Source: Pseudomonas sp. 7P_10.2_Bac1
GTDB taxonomy: Bacteria > Pseudomonadota > Gammaproteobacteria > Pseudomonadales > Pseudomonadaceae
Length of the DNA stretch: 48,026 nt
Assembly (NCBI RefSeq): GCF_025465935.1
Contig: NZ_JANLNV010000083.1
Span: 1-48,026 of the forward strand
Direction of reading: 5' to 3'
Shown here: one piece after another, positions 9,216 through 16,525 of the stretch
Position numbering within the stretch: position 1 is the first letter of the stretch
How the letters are laid out: each line of letters starts with the position of its first letter
The notes under the pieces: model-generated
Databases searched by the model: none
The model's input: the letters and a program-made list of their open reading frames with translations, nothing else
What the model was told of the DNA's origin: nothing
Translations under genes and position numbers: made by a program

Positions 9216-9953
9216 TCAGGCTTTGTATGGCTTGTTCGGCAGCAACAAACGCTCGACCACTACGCCATAGATCAGGCCCAGGGCGGTCCACATCACCAGG
9301 TGGATACCCAGCGACGCTACGCGGAACTTCCACAGCAGCATGGCCGAGAAGCCGTCCGGCACTTCGTTGACCGTCGGGAACAGGAAGCCTGCGACGCAGA
9401 CAATCACCAGATACAGCGCCACGCCTTTGATCGCGCCATTCCACAGGCCTGAGTTGGCAATGAACTTACGGCCTGCACTGACCGCAATGATCGCGGCGGC
9501 CAATGACACCAGCAGCATCAGAAAGAACAACTGAGTGCGCTTGCCGATGGTCTCCGGGTCGCCCACTGACGGCGGGTTGGCCGGGTACACCAGACCAGGC
9601 ACCAAAAACACCACCACAAATGCGGCCAGGGCCAGCAAGGCGGCCAGACCCCGTGGGCCGACGTTGCCGACACGGCCCAGTGAGTAAGCGAACACCAGGG
9701 CAAAAATGCCGCCCAGCGATACGCTGTACACCAGCACCCCGGTCAACAGGCCGAACGTGCTTTGCACCTCGCGGCTGACCAGCTCGGGTTCATCTTCTTC
9801 GGCGTCACCGTGGGAGTGGGAATGGGACATGCTTTCTTCGAAGGCGATAGCGCGATCAATCTCGGGTTCGCCGAACACCTTGGCAAAACTGAAAGCCAGC
9901 AGGCCGGCAATCAGACCGACAAGCATGCCCCTGACGAGTAAACGACCAGTCAT
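9216..9953 (-). CDS. cbtA: Cobalt transporter subunit CbtA
   Basis: A 245-residue integral membrane protein with about six hydrophobic segments. It begins MTGRLLVRGMLVGLIAGLLA and carries a histidine-rich cytoplasmic or periplasmic loop, SMSHSHSHGD (41-50), as expected for a cobalt (or nickel) transporter of the CbtA family. It lies 15 bp downstream of cbtB, and a cobalamin riboswitch precedes both. CbtAB is a B12-regulated cobalt uptake candidate found in proteobacteria. The pairing with CbtB and the riboswitch makes the call firm; biochemical evidence for the family is limited. Confidence 0.9.
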   Translation of the reverse strand: MTGRLLVRGMLVGLIAGLLAFSFAKVFGEPEIDRAIAFEESMSHSHSHGDAEEDEPELVSREVQSTFGLLTGVLVYSVSLGGIFALVFAYSLGRVGNVGPRGLAALLALAAFVVVFLVPGLVYPANPPSVGDPETIGKRTQLFFLMLLVSLAAAIIAVSAGRKFIANSGLWNGAIKGVALYLVIVCVAGFLFPTVNEVPDGFSAMLLWKFRVASLGIHLVMWTALGLIYGVVVERLLLPNKPYKA

Positions 9954-9968
9954 GTGAAACCCCTCGGA

Positions 9969-10181
9969 TCAGTGGCAGGGAAAGCCCAGCAAGTGGCGAC
10001 CGTCGTGTACGAATTCGTGAACGTACATGCCCTTGAATACCGCGGTGGCGCCTTGTTCAGCGCCGACGAAATAAATCGCCAGCAGCAGCAACAGGCCGCC
10101 GAAAATCGCCCACGGCAATACATCGCGCAGGGGGATGGCAGGAATGGAAGTGTCGGTTTGAGTTGCAGCGTTATAAGCCAT
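9969..10181 (-). CDS. cbtB: Cobalt transporter subunit CbtB
   Basis: A 70-residue single-TM protein starting at the ATG at 10181 (MAYNAATQTDTSIPAIPLRD). The longer frame to 10211 runs into the riboswitch and is rejected. One hydrophobic helix (WAIFGGLLLLLAIYFVG) is followed by a His-rich tail, VHEFVHDGRHLLGFPCH, a likely metal-binding end that is the family signature. It is the first gene of cbtB-cbtA and would be controlled by the B12 riboswitch just upstream. Confidence 0.9.
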   Translation of the reverse strand: MAYNAATQTDTSIPAIPLRDVLPWAIFGGLLLLLAIYFVGAEQGATAVFKGMYVHEFVHDGRHLLGFPCH

Positions 10182-10189
10182 GATTACCT

Positions 10190-10325
10190 CTGGGATTACG
10201 CGTCCCGGCAAGAGTGCAAAGGCAAAGGAAGATCTGGCTCTCGGCAGGATGCCGACTACAGTGGCGCGACCGCGTCGGATTTGGACCGACTTCTTTCCTT
10301 CGAAACATACTGAAACAACGCTGGC
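10190..10325 (-). promoter_or_regulatory. Cobalamin riboswitch upstream of cbtBA
   Basis: Read on the minus strand, this leader contains GTCGGTCCAAATCCGAC, then GCGGTCGCGCCACTGTAGTC, and further on GAGCCAGATCT. These match the conserved P-stem and 'GCCACTGT' core and the B12-box 'GCCAG' of cobalamin riboswitches, in the right order. It ends just before cbtB, consistent with control of cobalt uptake by adenosylcobalamin. The boundaries are approximate; a minus-strand -10-like TACACT lies at 10328-10333. Confidence 0.85.
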
Positions 10326-10373
10326 AGTGTACGCGTTTGATTCAGGAAATACCCGGAGGACCTCGCATCTCTT

Positions 10374-10458
10374 GTGGGAGCGGGCTTGCTCGCGATTGCA
10401 TCCACTCGGTCATCCAGACAGACCGGGTTGTTTGCATCGCGAGCAAGCCCGCTCCCAC
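10374..10458. repeat. REPIN-type inverted pair (GGGAGCGGGCTTGCTCGCGA)
   Basis: GTGGGAGCGGGCTTGCTCGC at 10374 returns inverted, 23 bases perfect, at 10436-10458 with a 39-bp spacer. It lies between the riboswitch/promoter of cbtBA and the 3' end of the MFS gene on the minus strand, so it may serve as the 3' end structure of the fuconate operon. Confidence 0.85.
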
Positions 10459-10467
10459 TTGAAGCCG

Positions 10468-11784
10468 TCAGGCTGATCGCGCCACTTGAGTTGCGTTGGT
10501 CTGTTTACCCGACGCGCTTCCTTTTCTGGCTGAGCGCAATAGCATCAACGTGCCCACCAGCGCCGTACCGGCCAGGAAGTACATCCCGGCATGGGTGCTG
10601 TCGAATTGTTGTTCGGCCCAGGTTTTGACCGTGGGGGCCAGGAAGCCGCCCAGGTTGCCCAGTGCGCCAATTACGGCAATACCGCTGGCCGCTGCGGCGC
10701 CGCTCAGGAAGCGTGTCGGCAGGGTCCAGAACAACGGTTGCACGGTGATGAACCCGGCTGCCGCCAGGCAGAACGCCAAGATCACCAGCGCCAGGCTGCC
10801 GCTCAAGGTCGAACCGACCATGCCCGCTGCCGCTAATGCCAGCATCAGCGCGGCGAATCGGGTTTGCTGGCCTTTGCGGTCGGCGTAGCGGGTGACGGCA
10901 TACAGCACGATGACGGTGGCTATCCACGGGATGGACGTCAGCAGGCCAACCTCCAGGCCGATGCTGGTGCCGAGCAGCTCGGCAATCCGCGTCGGCAGGT
11001 AAAACAACACGCCGTATACGCTGACCTGGATCGTGAAGTAGATCAGGGTGAAGTACAGCACCGTCGGATTGATCAGCGCCGAGCGCCAGGACGACGGGCC
11101 CGTATCGGCTTTGAGCAGGTGTTCCTTTTGCAGTTCATGCTCGACGGCGGCTTTTTCTTCGGCGCTCAGCCATTTGGCCGTGCGGGGTTTATCGGTGAGG
11201 TAGAACAGCGCAAACACGCCGATTACCGAAGCGGCAAGGCCTTCAGTGACGAACATCCATTGCCAGCCGGTCAGGCCAAACTGTGCGCTTTCCAGCAGCC
11301 AGCCCGACACCGGACCGCCAACCATCAACGACACTGGCACGCCGAAGTAGTAAATCCCATAGGCCGCGCCGCGCTTGTTCTGCGGGAACCAGTACGTGAG
11401 GTACAGCACCACGCCCGGTGACAGGCCCGCTTCGGCTACGCCGAGCAAGAACCGCAGGATGTAGAAGCTGGTTTCGTTGTGGGCAAACATCATTGCCGCC
11501 GACACCAGCCCCCAGGTGATCATGATCCGGCTCAGCCAGATCCGCGCGCCGACTTTATGCAGCATCAGGTTGCTGGGCACTTCAAACACGGCATAGCCGA
11601 TAAAGAAGATACCCGCGCCCAAGGCAAACGCGGCGTTGCTCAGGCCGGTATCGGCTTGAAGGGCATGTTTGGCAAAGCCAATGTTTGAACGGTCAATGAT
11701 CGCCATTGCGAACATCAGGGCGACAAAGGGCAGGATGCGCCAGCGAATCTTGCTAAGCGCCTGATTCAACACAGGATTGGACAT
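10468..11784 (-). CDS. MFS transporter, anion:cation symporter (ACS) type, last gene of the fuconate cluster
   Basis: A 438-residue, 12-TM major facilitator. The start MSNPVLNQALSKIRWRILPF and the ALMFAMAIIDRSNIGFAK and FLLGVAEAGLSPGVVLYLTYWF blocks are typical of the ACS family that carries acid sugars and organic acids (glucarate, galactonate, tartrate, phthalate). It is the promoter-distal gene of the cluster with L-fuconate dehydratase, 113 bp upstream. Together these make a sugar-acid such as L-fuconate the likely substrate rather than free fucose. The substrate is inferred from context only. Confidence 0.85.
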   Translation of the reverse strand: MSNPVLNQALSKIRWRILPFVALMFAMAIIDRSNIGFAKHALQADTGLSNAAFALGAGIFFIGYAVFEVPSNLMLHKVGARIWLSRIMITWGLVSAAMMFAHNETSFYILRFLLGVAEAGLSPGVVLYLTYWFPQNKRGAAYGIYYFGVPVSLMVGGPVSGWLLESAQFGLTGWQWMFVTEGLAASVIGVFALFYLTDKPRTAKWLSAEEKAAVEHELQKEHLLKADTGPSSWRSALINPTVLYFTLIYFTIQVSVYGVLFYLPTRIAELLGTSIGLEVGLLTSIPWIATVIVLYAVTRYADRKGQQTRFAALMLALAAAGMVGSTLSGSLALVILAFCLAAAGFITVQPLFWTLPTRFLSGAAAASGIAVIGALGNLGGFLAPTVKTWAEQQFDSTHAGMYFLAGTALVGTLMLLRSARKGSASGKQTNATQVARSA

Positions 11785-11897
11785 GAGTTGCTCCCATTAT
11801 TTTTTTTGTGGAGTACAGCAACAGTCATACAGCGATTAACACGTGTGATAGCGGATCAGGCAAGGGCCAGCAGCCCTTGCACTTTTAAGCGCTTGAT

Positions 11898-13175
11898 TCA
11901 ACCTCGATAGCGGTACTGTTCGCGGGATGCGGCTTTCATCTGGATTGAGAAGCCCGGTGCCTGTGGCGGCATGTAGGCGGCATTGCGGATCACGCACGGG
12001 TCTTCGAAGTGTTCGTGCAAGTGGTCGACAAACTCGACCACCCGGCCTTCGTAAGTGCCGGCAAAGCACAGGTAGTCGATCATCGACAGGTGCTGCACGT
12101 ACTCGCACAGACCCACGCCACCGGCATGCGGGCACACCGGCAGGTTGTATTTGGCGGCCATCAGCAACACGGCCAGCACTTCGTTGACCCCGCCCAGGCG
12201 GCAGGCGTCGATCTGCACCACGTCAATCGCTTCGCGCATGATCAGTTGTTTGAAGACGATGCGGTTCTGGCACATTTCGCCGGTAGCCACCTTGACCGGG
12301 CTGACGCCCAGGCGGATTTTACGGTGGCCTTCAACGTCGTCCGGGCTGGTGGGTTCTTCGATGAACCACGGGTTGGCGAACGACAGCTCGCGCACCCAGT
12401 CGATGGCGGCGTCGACTTCCCACACCTGGTTGGCATCGATCATCAGCTTGCGGTCCGGGCCGATCACTTCGCGGGCGATGCGCACGCGGCGGATGTCGTC
12501 TTGCAGGTCGTGGCCGACTTTTAATTTGATGTATGAGAAGCCCGCGTCGACGGCTTCCTGGCAGAGTCTGCGCAGTTTCTCGTCGGCATAGCCCAGCCAC
12601 CCGGCCGACGTGGTGTAGCACGGGTAGCCCTTGGCTTCGAGTAAAGCCAGGCGTTCAGCTTTGCCGTGGGCGCGCTCGCGCAGCAAGGTCAGGGCTTGAT
12701 CAGGGGTGATGCAGTCGGTGATGTAACGAAAATCGATGCAGCGCACCAGTTGTTCGGGGCTCATGTCGGCGACCAGACGCCAAACCGGCTTGCCTTCGGC
12801 CTTGGCCCACAGGTCCCAGGCGGCGTTGACCACCGCGCCGGTGGCCAGGTGGATGGCGCCCTTGTCCGGGCCGATCCAGCGCAGTTGGCTATCGCTGGTC
12901 ACGTAGCGCCAGAAACGCCCCATGTCTTCGGCAATCCACTCAAGTTTCAAGCCCACCATCAGCCCGGCCAGGGCCTTGATCGAGGCGCAGCAGATTTCGT
13001 TGCCGCGGCCGATGGTGAAGGTCAGGCCGTGGCCTTCGAGGTTCGGGGTGTCGGTTTCGAGGATGACGTAGGCAGCGGAGTAGTCCGGGTCAGGGTTCAT
13101 CGCATCCGAACCGTCCAGCGATTGCGAAGTGGGGAAGCGAATGTCTTCAACCCGTACGGCAGTAATGGTAGTCAT
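11898..13175 (-). CDS. fucD: L-fuconate dehydratase (enolase superfamily)
   Basis: A 425-residue mandelate-racemase-type enolase-superfamily enzyme that dehydrates L-fuconate to 2-keto-3-deoxy-L-fuconate. The start is the ATG at 13175 (MTTITAVRVEDIRFPTSQSL); the frame to 13223 would overlap the hydrolase gene. The catalytic set is visible: K217 and K219 in YIKLKVG, metal ligands D247 (MIDANQ), E273 (FIEEP) and E300 (ATGEM), and H350 in CPHAGG. As remembered, these are each one lower than in the characterised Xanthomonas campestris enzyme, a strong sign of orthology. It lies 13 bp after the FAH-type gene and before the MFS transporter. Confidence 0.92.
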   Translation of the reverse strand: MTTITAVRVEDIRFPTSQSLDGSDAMNPDPDYSAAYVILETDTPNLEGHGLTFTIGRGNEICCASIKALAGLMVGLKLEWIAEDMGRFWRYVTSDSQLRWIGPDKGAIHLATGAVVNAAWDLWAKAEGKPVWRLVADMSPEQLVRCIDFRYITDCITPDQALTLLRERAHGKAERLALLEAKGYPCYTTSAGWLGYADEKLRRLCQEAVDAGFSYIKLKVGHDLQDDIRRVRIAREVIGPDRKLMIDANQVWEVDAAIDWVRELSFANPWFIEEPTSPDDVEGHRKIRLGVSPVKVATGEMCQNRIVFKQLIMREAIDVVQIDACRLGGVNEVLAVLLMAAKYNLPVCPHAGGVGLCEYVQHLSMIDYLCFAGTYEGRVVEFVDHLHEHFEDPCVIRNAAYMPPQAPGFSIQMKAASREQYRYRG

Positions 13176-13188
13176 GGCGTGCTCCGGG

Positions 13189-14037
13189 TTATTGGGCGTT
13201 GACGGTACGTTGGTTTTGTTCACCCAGGCCGTTGATGCCCAGGCGGATGTGCTGGCCTGCGCGCAGGTACACAGGTTCTGGTTTGATGCCCAGGCCTACG
13301 CCGGGCGGTGTGCCGGTGGAGATCACGTCGCCGGGTTGCAGGCTCATGAATTGGCTGAGGTAGCTGACGATTTTCGGGATCTGGAAAATCATCGTGCGGG
13401 TGTTGCCGTTCTGGTAGCGCTTGCCATCGACTTCCAGCCACAGGTCGAGCTGGTGCGGGTCGGCGATTTCATCGCGGGTCACCAGCCACGGGCCGATCGG
13501 GCCGAAGGTGTCGCAGCCTTTGCCTTTGTCCCAAGTGCCGCCCAGTTCCAGTTGAAATTCGCGCTCGGACACGTCGTTGATCACGCAGTAGCCGGCCACG
13601 TGCTCCAGCGCATCGCTTTCGCTGATATACCGGCCACCTTTGCCGATGACCACGCCCAGCTCGACTTCCCAGTCGGTTTTGCGTGAGTTGCGCGGTATTT
13701 CGATGGTGTCGTTCGGGCCGACAATGGCGCTGGTCCACTTGTTGAACACCACCGGTTCTGCCGGGATGGCCGCGCCGGTTTCGGCGGCGTGGTCGGCGTA
13801 ATTCAGGCCGATGCAGATGAACTTGCCGACCTGGCCGACACAGGCGCCAATGCGCGGTGAGCCTTGCACGAGCGGCAGGCTGGACGGGTCGATGGCTTGC
13901 AGGCGGGCGATGCTTTGCGGGCTGAGGGTATCGCCGGCGATATCCGCGACTACTTCGGACAAATCACGCAGATCACCGTTGTTATCGAGCAGGGCAGGGC
14001 GTTCCTGGCCTTTTTCACCGTAGCGCAGCAGTTTCAT
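13189..14037 (-). CDS. Fumarylacetoacetate-hydrolase family protein, probable 2,4-diketo-3-deoxy-L-fuconate hydrolase
   Basis: A 282-residue FAH-fold enzyme from the ATG at 14037 (MKLLRYGEKGQERPALLD). The FICIGLNYADHA, DWEVELGVVIGKGGRYI and CVINDVSERE motifs are present, with metal-binding acidic residues at E124, E126 and D155. In the non-phosphorylating L-fucose pathway a homologue cleaves 2,4-diketo-3-deoxy-L-fuconate to pyruvate and L-lactate, which suits its place between the SDR and the dehydratase. Other FAH-fold enzymes act on different diketo acids, so the substrate rests on context. A REPIN separates it from the SDR gene upstream. Confidence 0.87.
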   Translation of the reverse strand: MKLLRYGEKGQERPALLDNNGDLRDLSEVVADIAGDTLSPQSIARLQAIDPSSLPLVQGSPRIGACVGQVGKFICIGLNYADHAAETGAAIPAEPVVFNKWTSAIVGPNDTIEIPRNSRKTDWEVELGVVIGKGGRYISESDALEHVAGYCVINDVSEREFQLELGGTWDKGKGCDTFGPIGPWLVTRDEIADPHQLDLWLEVDGKRYQNGNTRTMIFQIPKIVSYLSQFMSLQPGDVISTGTPPGVGLGIKPEPVYLRAGQHIRLGINGLGEQNQRTVNAQ

Positions 14038-14080
14038 AAAGAGTCCTTGCAACAGGGATACAAAAAATGTGTGAGATCCC

Positions 14081-14165
14081 GTGGGGGCGGGCTTGCTCGC
14101 GATGGCCTCAACGCAATGCTTCAGACAAACCGAGTCGCCAGCATCGCGAGCAAGCCCGCTCCCAC
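14081..14165. repeat. REPIN-type inverted pair inside the fuconate operon
   Basis: GTGGGGGCGGGCTTGCTCGC at 14081 and its inverted copy ending at 14165 belong to the same family as 10374-10458, with one mismatch in the first arm. It lies between two co-directional genes, so it could lower downstream expression or stabilise the upstream mRNA. Confidence 0.82.
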
Positions 14166-14189
14166 AAGGTCAACGTCAAAGGCGGGCAG

Positions 14190-14930
14190 TCAGTTGCTCC
14201 AGCCGCCGTCGATAATCTGTGCGGTGCCGGTGGTGAAGCCGCTGGCACTGGAGCCCAGGTACAGCGCCAATTGGGCGATTTCTTCGGCGGTGCCGATGCG
14301 GCCCATGGGCTGGCGGGCGGCGAAGGCGGCGTACACCTCGTCCACGCTGCGATTTTCGCGCTCGGCTTGCTCGCGGATGCGTTGGCGCAGGGAAGGGGAA
14401 TCGACGGTGCCGGGGCAGATGGCGTTGCAGCGGATGTTCTGGTTCACAAAGTCGGCCGCCACCGAGCGGGTCAGACCGATGACTGCGCCTTTGCTGGCGC
14501 AATAGGCGAAGCGGTTGGGTACGCCCTTGACGCTGGAGGCCACCGACGCCATGTTGATGATCGAGCCGCCGCCGTTGCTCAGCATGCCCGGCAAAAAGGC
14601 GCGGATCATGCGGTACATGGCCGTCACGTTAAGGTCCAGGGCGAAGTCCCAATCCTGTTCGCTGCATTCCAGGATGTTGCCGCTGTGCACCACGCCTGCG
14701 CAGTTGAACAACACATCCACCGGGCCCAGCTCGCTGGCCAGGCGCTCAATGGCGGCGGCGTCGGTGACATCCAATAGAAACGTGTGAACGCCTTCAAGGG
14801 CCTTGAGGGCGCGGGCATTGATGTCGGCGGCGAAGACTTCAGCGCCAGCGGCCCGGTAGGCCTGCACACTGGCCAGGCCAATGCCCTGGGCTGCAGCGGT
14901 GATCAGCACGCGTTTGCCGGAAAGATCCAT
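14190..14930 (-). CDS. SDR-family oxidoreductase, probable 2-keto-3-deoxy-L-fuconate 4-dehydrogenase
   Basis: A 246-residue classical short-chain dehydrogenase and first gene of the minus-strand operon. The cofactor motif is TAAAQGIG (11-18), with Ala in place of the first Gly of TGxxxGIG. NCAG lies at 76-79, the catalytic Ser in NMASVASS near 129 and the Y143-xxx-K147 pair in YCASK. It ends GGWSN. In the L-fucose oxidative pathway this enzyme oxidises C4 of 2-keto-3-deoxy-L-fuconate with NAD. A clear GGAG lies just before the ATG. The function is inferred from family and neighbours. Confidence 0.88.
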   Translation of the reverse strand: MDLSGKRVLITAAAQGIGLASVQAYRAAGAEVFAADINARALKALEGVHTFLLDVTDAAAIERLASELGPVDVLFNCAGVVHSGNILECSEQDWDFALDLNVTAMYRMIRAFLPGMLSNGGGSIINMASVASSVKGVPNRFAYCASKGAVIGLTRSVAADFVNQNIRCNAICPGTVDSPSLRQRIREQAERENRSVDEVYAAFAARQPMGRIGTAEEIAQLALYLGSSASGFTTGTAQIIDGGWSN

Positions 14931-14963
14931 AAGTACTCCGTAACGATGTGATTGTTTTTATTG

Positions 14964-14977
14964 TTGGCCTGACGATT
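14964..14977. promoter_or_regulatory. Degenerate third operator copy
   Basis: TTGGCCTGACGATT read in reverse is AATCGTCAGGCCAA, one half intact and one half degenerate relative to the two good palindromes at 14997 and 15087. Its centre is about 35 bp from the first site. Confidence 0.4.
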
Positions 14978-14996
14978 TACAGGTCGCTCTTTGGAC

Positions 14997-15013
14997 TAAT
15001 GGTCAGGCCATTA
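14997..15013. promoter_or_regulatory. Palindromic operator 1 for the GntR/FadR regulator
   Basis: TAATGGTCAGGCCATTA has six-base perfect arms around TCAGG, in the TGGTNNNNCCA style used by FadR-subfamily regulators. It lies in the divergent region between the SDR gene and the regulator gene, inside the predicted leader of the catabolic operon. Confidence 0.75.
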
Positions 15014-15060
15014 TGAGCGTAACTACTGGCAAAACGACGCAGCGTCGACACACGTTTTTA

Positions 15061-15089
15061 GCTATGATCGCTGTACGTTATTCAGTCAA
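15061..15089 (-). promoter_or_regulatory. Candidate promoter of the fuconate operon
   Basis: On the minus strand TTGACT (15089-15084) and CATAGC (15066-15061) are separated by exactly 17 bp. The -35 overlaps operator 2, so a bound repressor would block RNA polymerase. The -10 matches only three of six consensus bases. Confidence 0.45.
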
Positions 15090-15103
15090 TGGTCAGGCCA
15101 TTG
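15087..15103. promoter_or_regulatory. Palindromic operator 2 for the GntR/FadR regulator
   Basis: CAATGGTCAGGCCATTG shares 15 of 17 bases with operator 1, and the central 15 are identical. The centres are 90 bp apart, so looping between two bound dimers is possible. It overlaps the -35 of the candidate minus-strand promoter and sits about 95 bp before the regulator start. Confidence 0.78.
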
Positions 15104-15195
15104 AACCTTTTTTAGCATGCACCTCAAGCTTCAACAAGTGACTTTTTTTGAAAAAGCACTCGCGAGTCGCTGCACAGACCAGAGCCAATTTCACG

Positions 15196-15957
15196 ATGCC
15201 ATTCCAAGTTATTGATAACCAAAGGCTTTATCGGCAGATCGCTGATCAGTTGCGAGCCTTGATCGACAGTGGTGAATTTCCTCCGGGCAGCCGACTGCCT
15301 GCCGAGCGCGAGCTGGCCAAATTGTTGGGCGTCAGCCGGGCGTCGGTTCGCGAGGCAATGATCGCCCTGGAAGTGATCGGCCTGGTGGACGTGCGTGTCG
15401 GCAACGGCGTGTTGGTGTGCGAGCCGCCTGTGCAGGCGGTGTCCGATGAGCCGGTGATGGCTCAGGCCACCCGTGATCAATGGAAAGAGCTGGACCCGGA
15501 GTTGGGCATTGAGGTGGATTTCAGTGCAGAGATCCCGCCCTTTGCGCTGCTCCAGGCGCGGCGCTTGATCGAACCCGAGGCGGCCGCACTGGCCGCACTG
15601 AATGCCAGCGATGAAGAACTCGCCGAGATTGGCCAAGCCTTTGAGCGCAACGTGCAAGACAACCGCCAGGGTTCACACACTCACCCCGGCGATCGCTTGT
15701 TCCATATTCGTATTGCCCAGGCCTCGGGTAACCCGGCCTACGCGCTGATGATCCAGCACCTGTTGGGGCATCGCTACGGCAGCATGTTCCAGCGGCTGCA
15801 AAGCCACTACACCTCAGATGACATGCCGCACCGCTCCGAAGATGAGCACCGCGGCGTGTTACAGGCGCTGCAGCAACGTGACCCGCAGGCAGCGCGTCAG
15901 GCCATGGCCGAGCATCTGGATGAGGTGATTCGCATCTTCACCCGAACCGCTCAATAA
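15196..15957 (+). CDS. GntR-family transcriptional regulator, FadR subfamily (FCD domain)
   Basis: 253 residues from the ATG at 15196 (MPFQVIDNQRLYRQIADQLR). The N-terminal winged helix (about 8-76) contains LPAERELAKLLGVSRASVRE, a textbook GntR recognition helix. A C-terminal all-helical FCD effector domain (about 110-240) has the acid and histidine residues that bind metal plus ligand (FHIRIAQASGNPA, HRGVLQALQQRD). An upstream in-frame TTG at 15148 would add 16 residues and is less likely. It is divergent from the fuconate operon and faces paired palindromes, so it most likely represses that operon and itself until a pathway intermediate binds. Confidence 0.9.
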   Translation: MPFQVIDNQRLYRQIADQLRALIDSGEFPPGSRLPAERELAKLLGVSRASVREAMIALEVIGLVDVRVGNGVLVCEPPVQAVSDEPVMAQATRDQWKELDPELGIEVDFSAEIPPFALLQARRLIEPEAAALAALNASDEELAEIGQAFERNVQDNRQGSHTHPGDRLFHIRIAQASGNPAYALMIQHLLGHRYGSMFQRLQSHYTSDDMPHRSEDEHRGVLQALQQRDPQAARQAMAEHLDEVIRIFTRTAQ

Positions 15958-16217
15958 GCCTCGACCTCCAGCCAGGACTCGGTCACGCGGCGGTCGAGTG
16001 CTTCAAAGTCCGCCATGCCGATGACGCGGGTAGTGTTGAGCCCGCGCAGGTAGCCTTTGAGCTGATGAGCCATGGTGTGCAAGTACTCGGCATCGGCCTG
16101 TTCGGCATGCAGTGCTTGTTCGTAGAGGGTCAGGTAATCGTCTACACGGTCGCGGTATTCAGGCAATACCGCCTCGCGGATCAGGTCGAAGGTTCGCAAT
16201 TTTTGATTTTTATTCAA
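15951..16217 (-). CDS. Small protein with Hpt-like HxLKG motif
   Basis: 88 residues if started at the TTG at 16217, which has AAAGGTG at a good distance; no ATG fits as well. The tail overlaps the 3' end of the GntR gene by 7 bp in convergent orientation. It is helical and acidic. The stretch MAHQLKGYLRGLN (49-61) resembles the phosphotransfer-site helix of Hpt domains (HxLKG, with His51), followed by a second helix ADFEALDRRV where Hpt proteins have their LE/LD pair. It is shorter than a normal Hpt domain (about 110-120). The Hpt assignment is inference; otherwise it is a hypothetical protein. Confidence 0.55.
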   Translation of the reverse strand: MNKNQKLRTFDLIREAVLPEYRDRVDDYLTLYEQALHAEQADAEYLHTMAHQLKGYLRGLNTTRVIGMADFEALDRRVTESWLEVEAY

Positions 16218-16362
16218 GTGGCACCTTTGTACGTTGACGGGCTGTTGGTGTGCTGACTTGCGTTTGCAATGTATCTCACGTCGGGGGGCGCTATCCATAG
16301 GTCGCGCGTTTTGCCTCGCAGCGGCTGTCAAGGTACGAAGGCTGTGATGGGGATGCCGGGGG

Positions 16363-16400
16363 CAGGAGCTACGGGTTGCGCTGCAACCCTTGGTAGCCTG
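16363..16400. repeat. Strong hairpin in the gap before the MFS gene
   Basis: GGGTTGCGCTGCAACCC (16373-16389) is a perfect 7-bp stem with a 3-base loop. It is extended outward by CTAC/GTAG and CAGG/CCTG with small bulges. It sits in the 308-bp space 16218-16525, where no other gene is seen. T-rich sequence follows only about 20 bases later, so it is not a clear terminator and may be another short palindromic repeat. Confidence 0.6.
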
Positions 16401-16525
16401 GGGCAGCGACTACTTGTTTTTATTGCACTGTGCTGCGTATTTTGGTGTCACAGGCTTAATCGTTCAGGCAGCCAACAACCTGTTTGAATCCATGGATCAT
16501 GCACAAGGAGCCGCACGGAAAGCCA

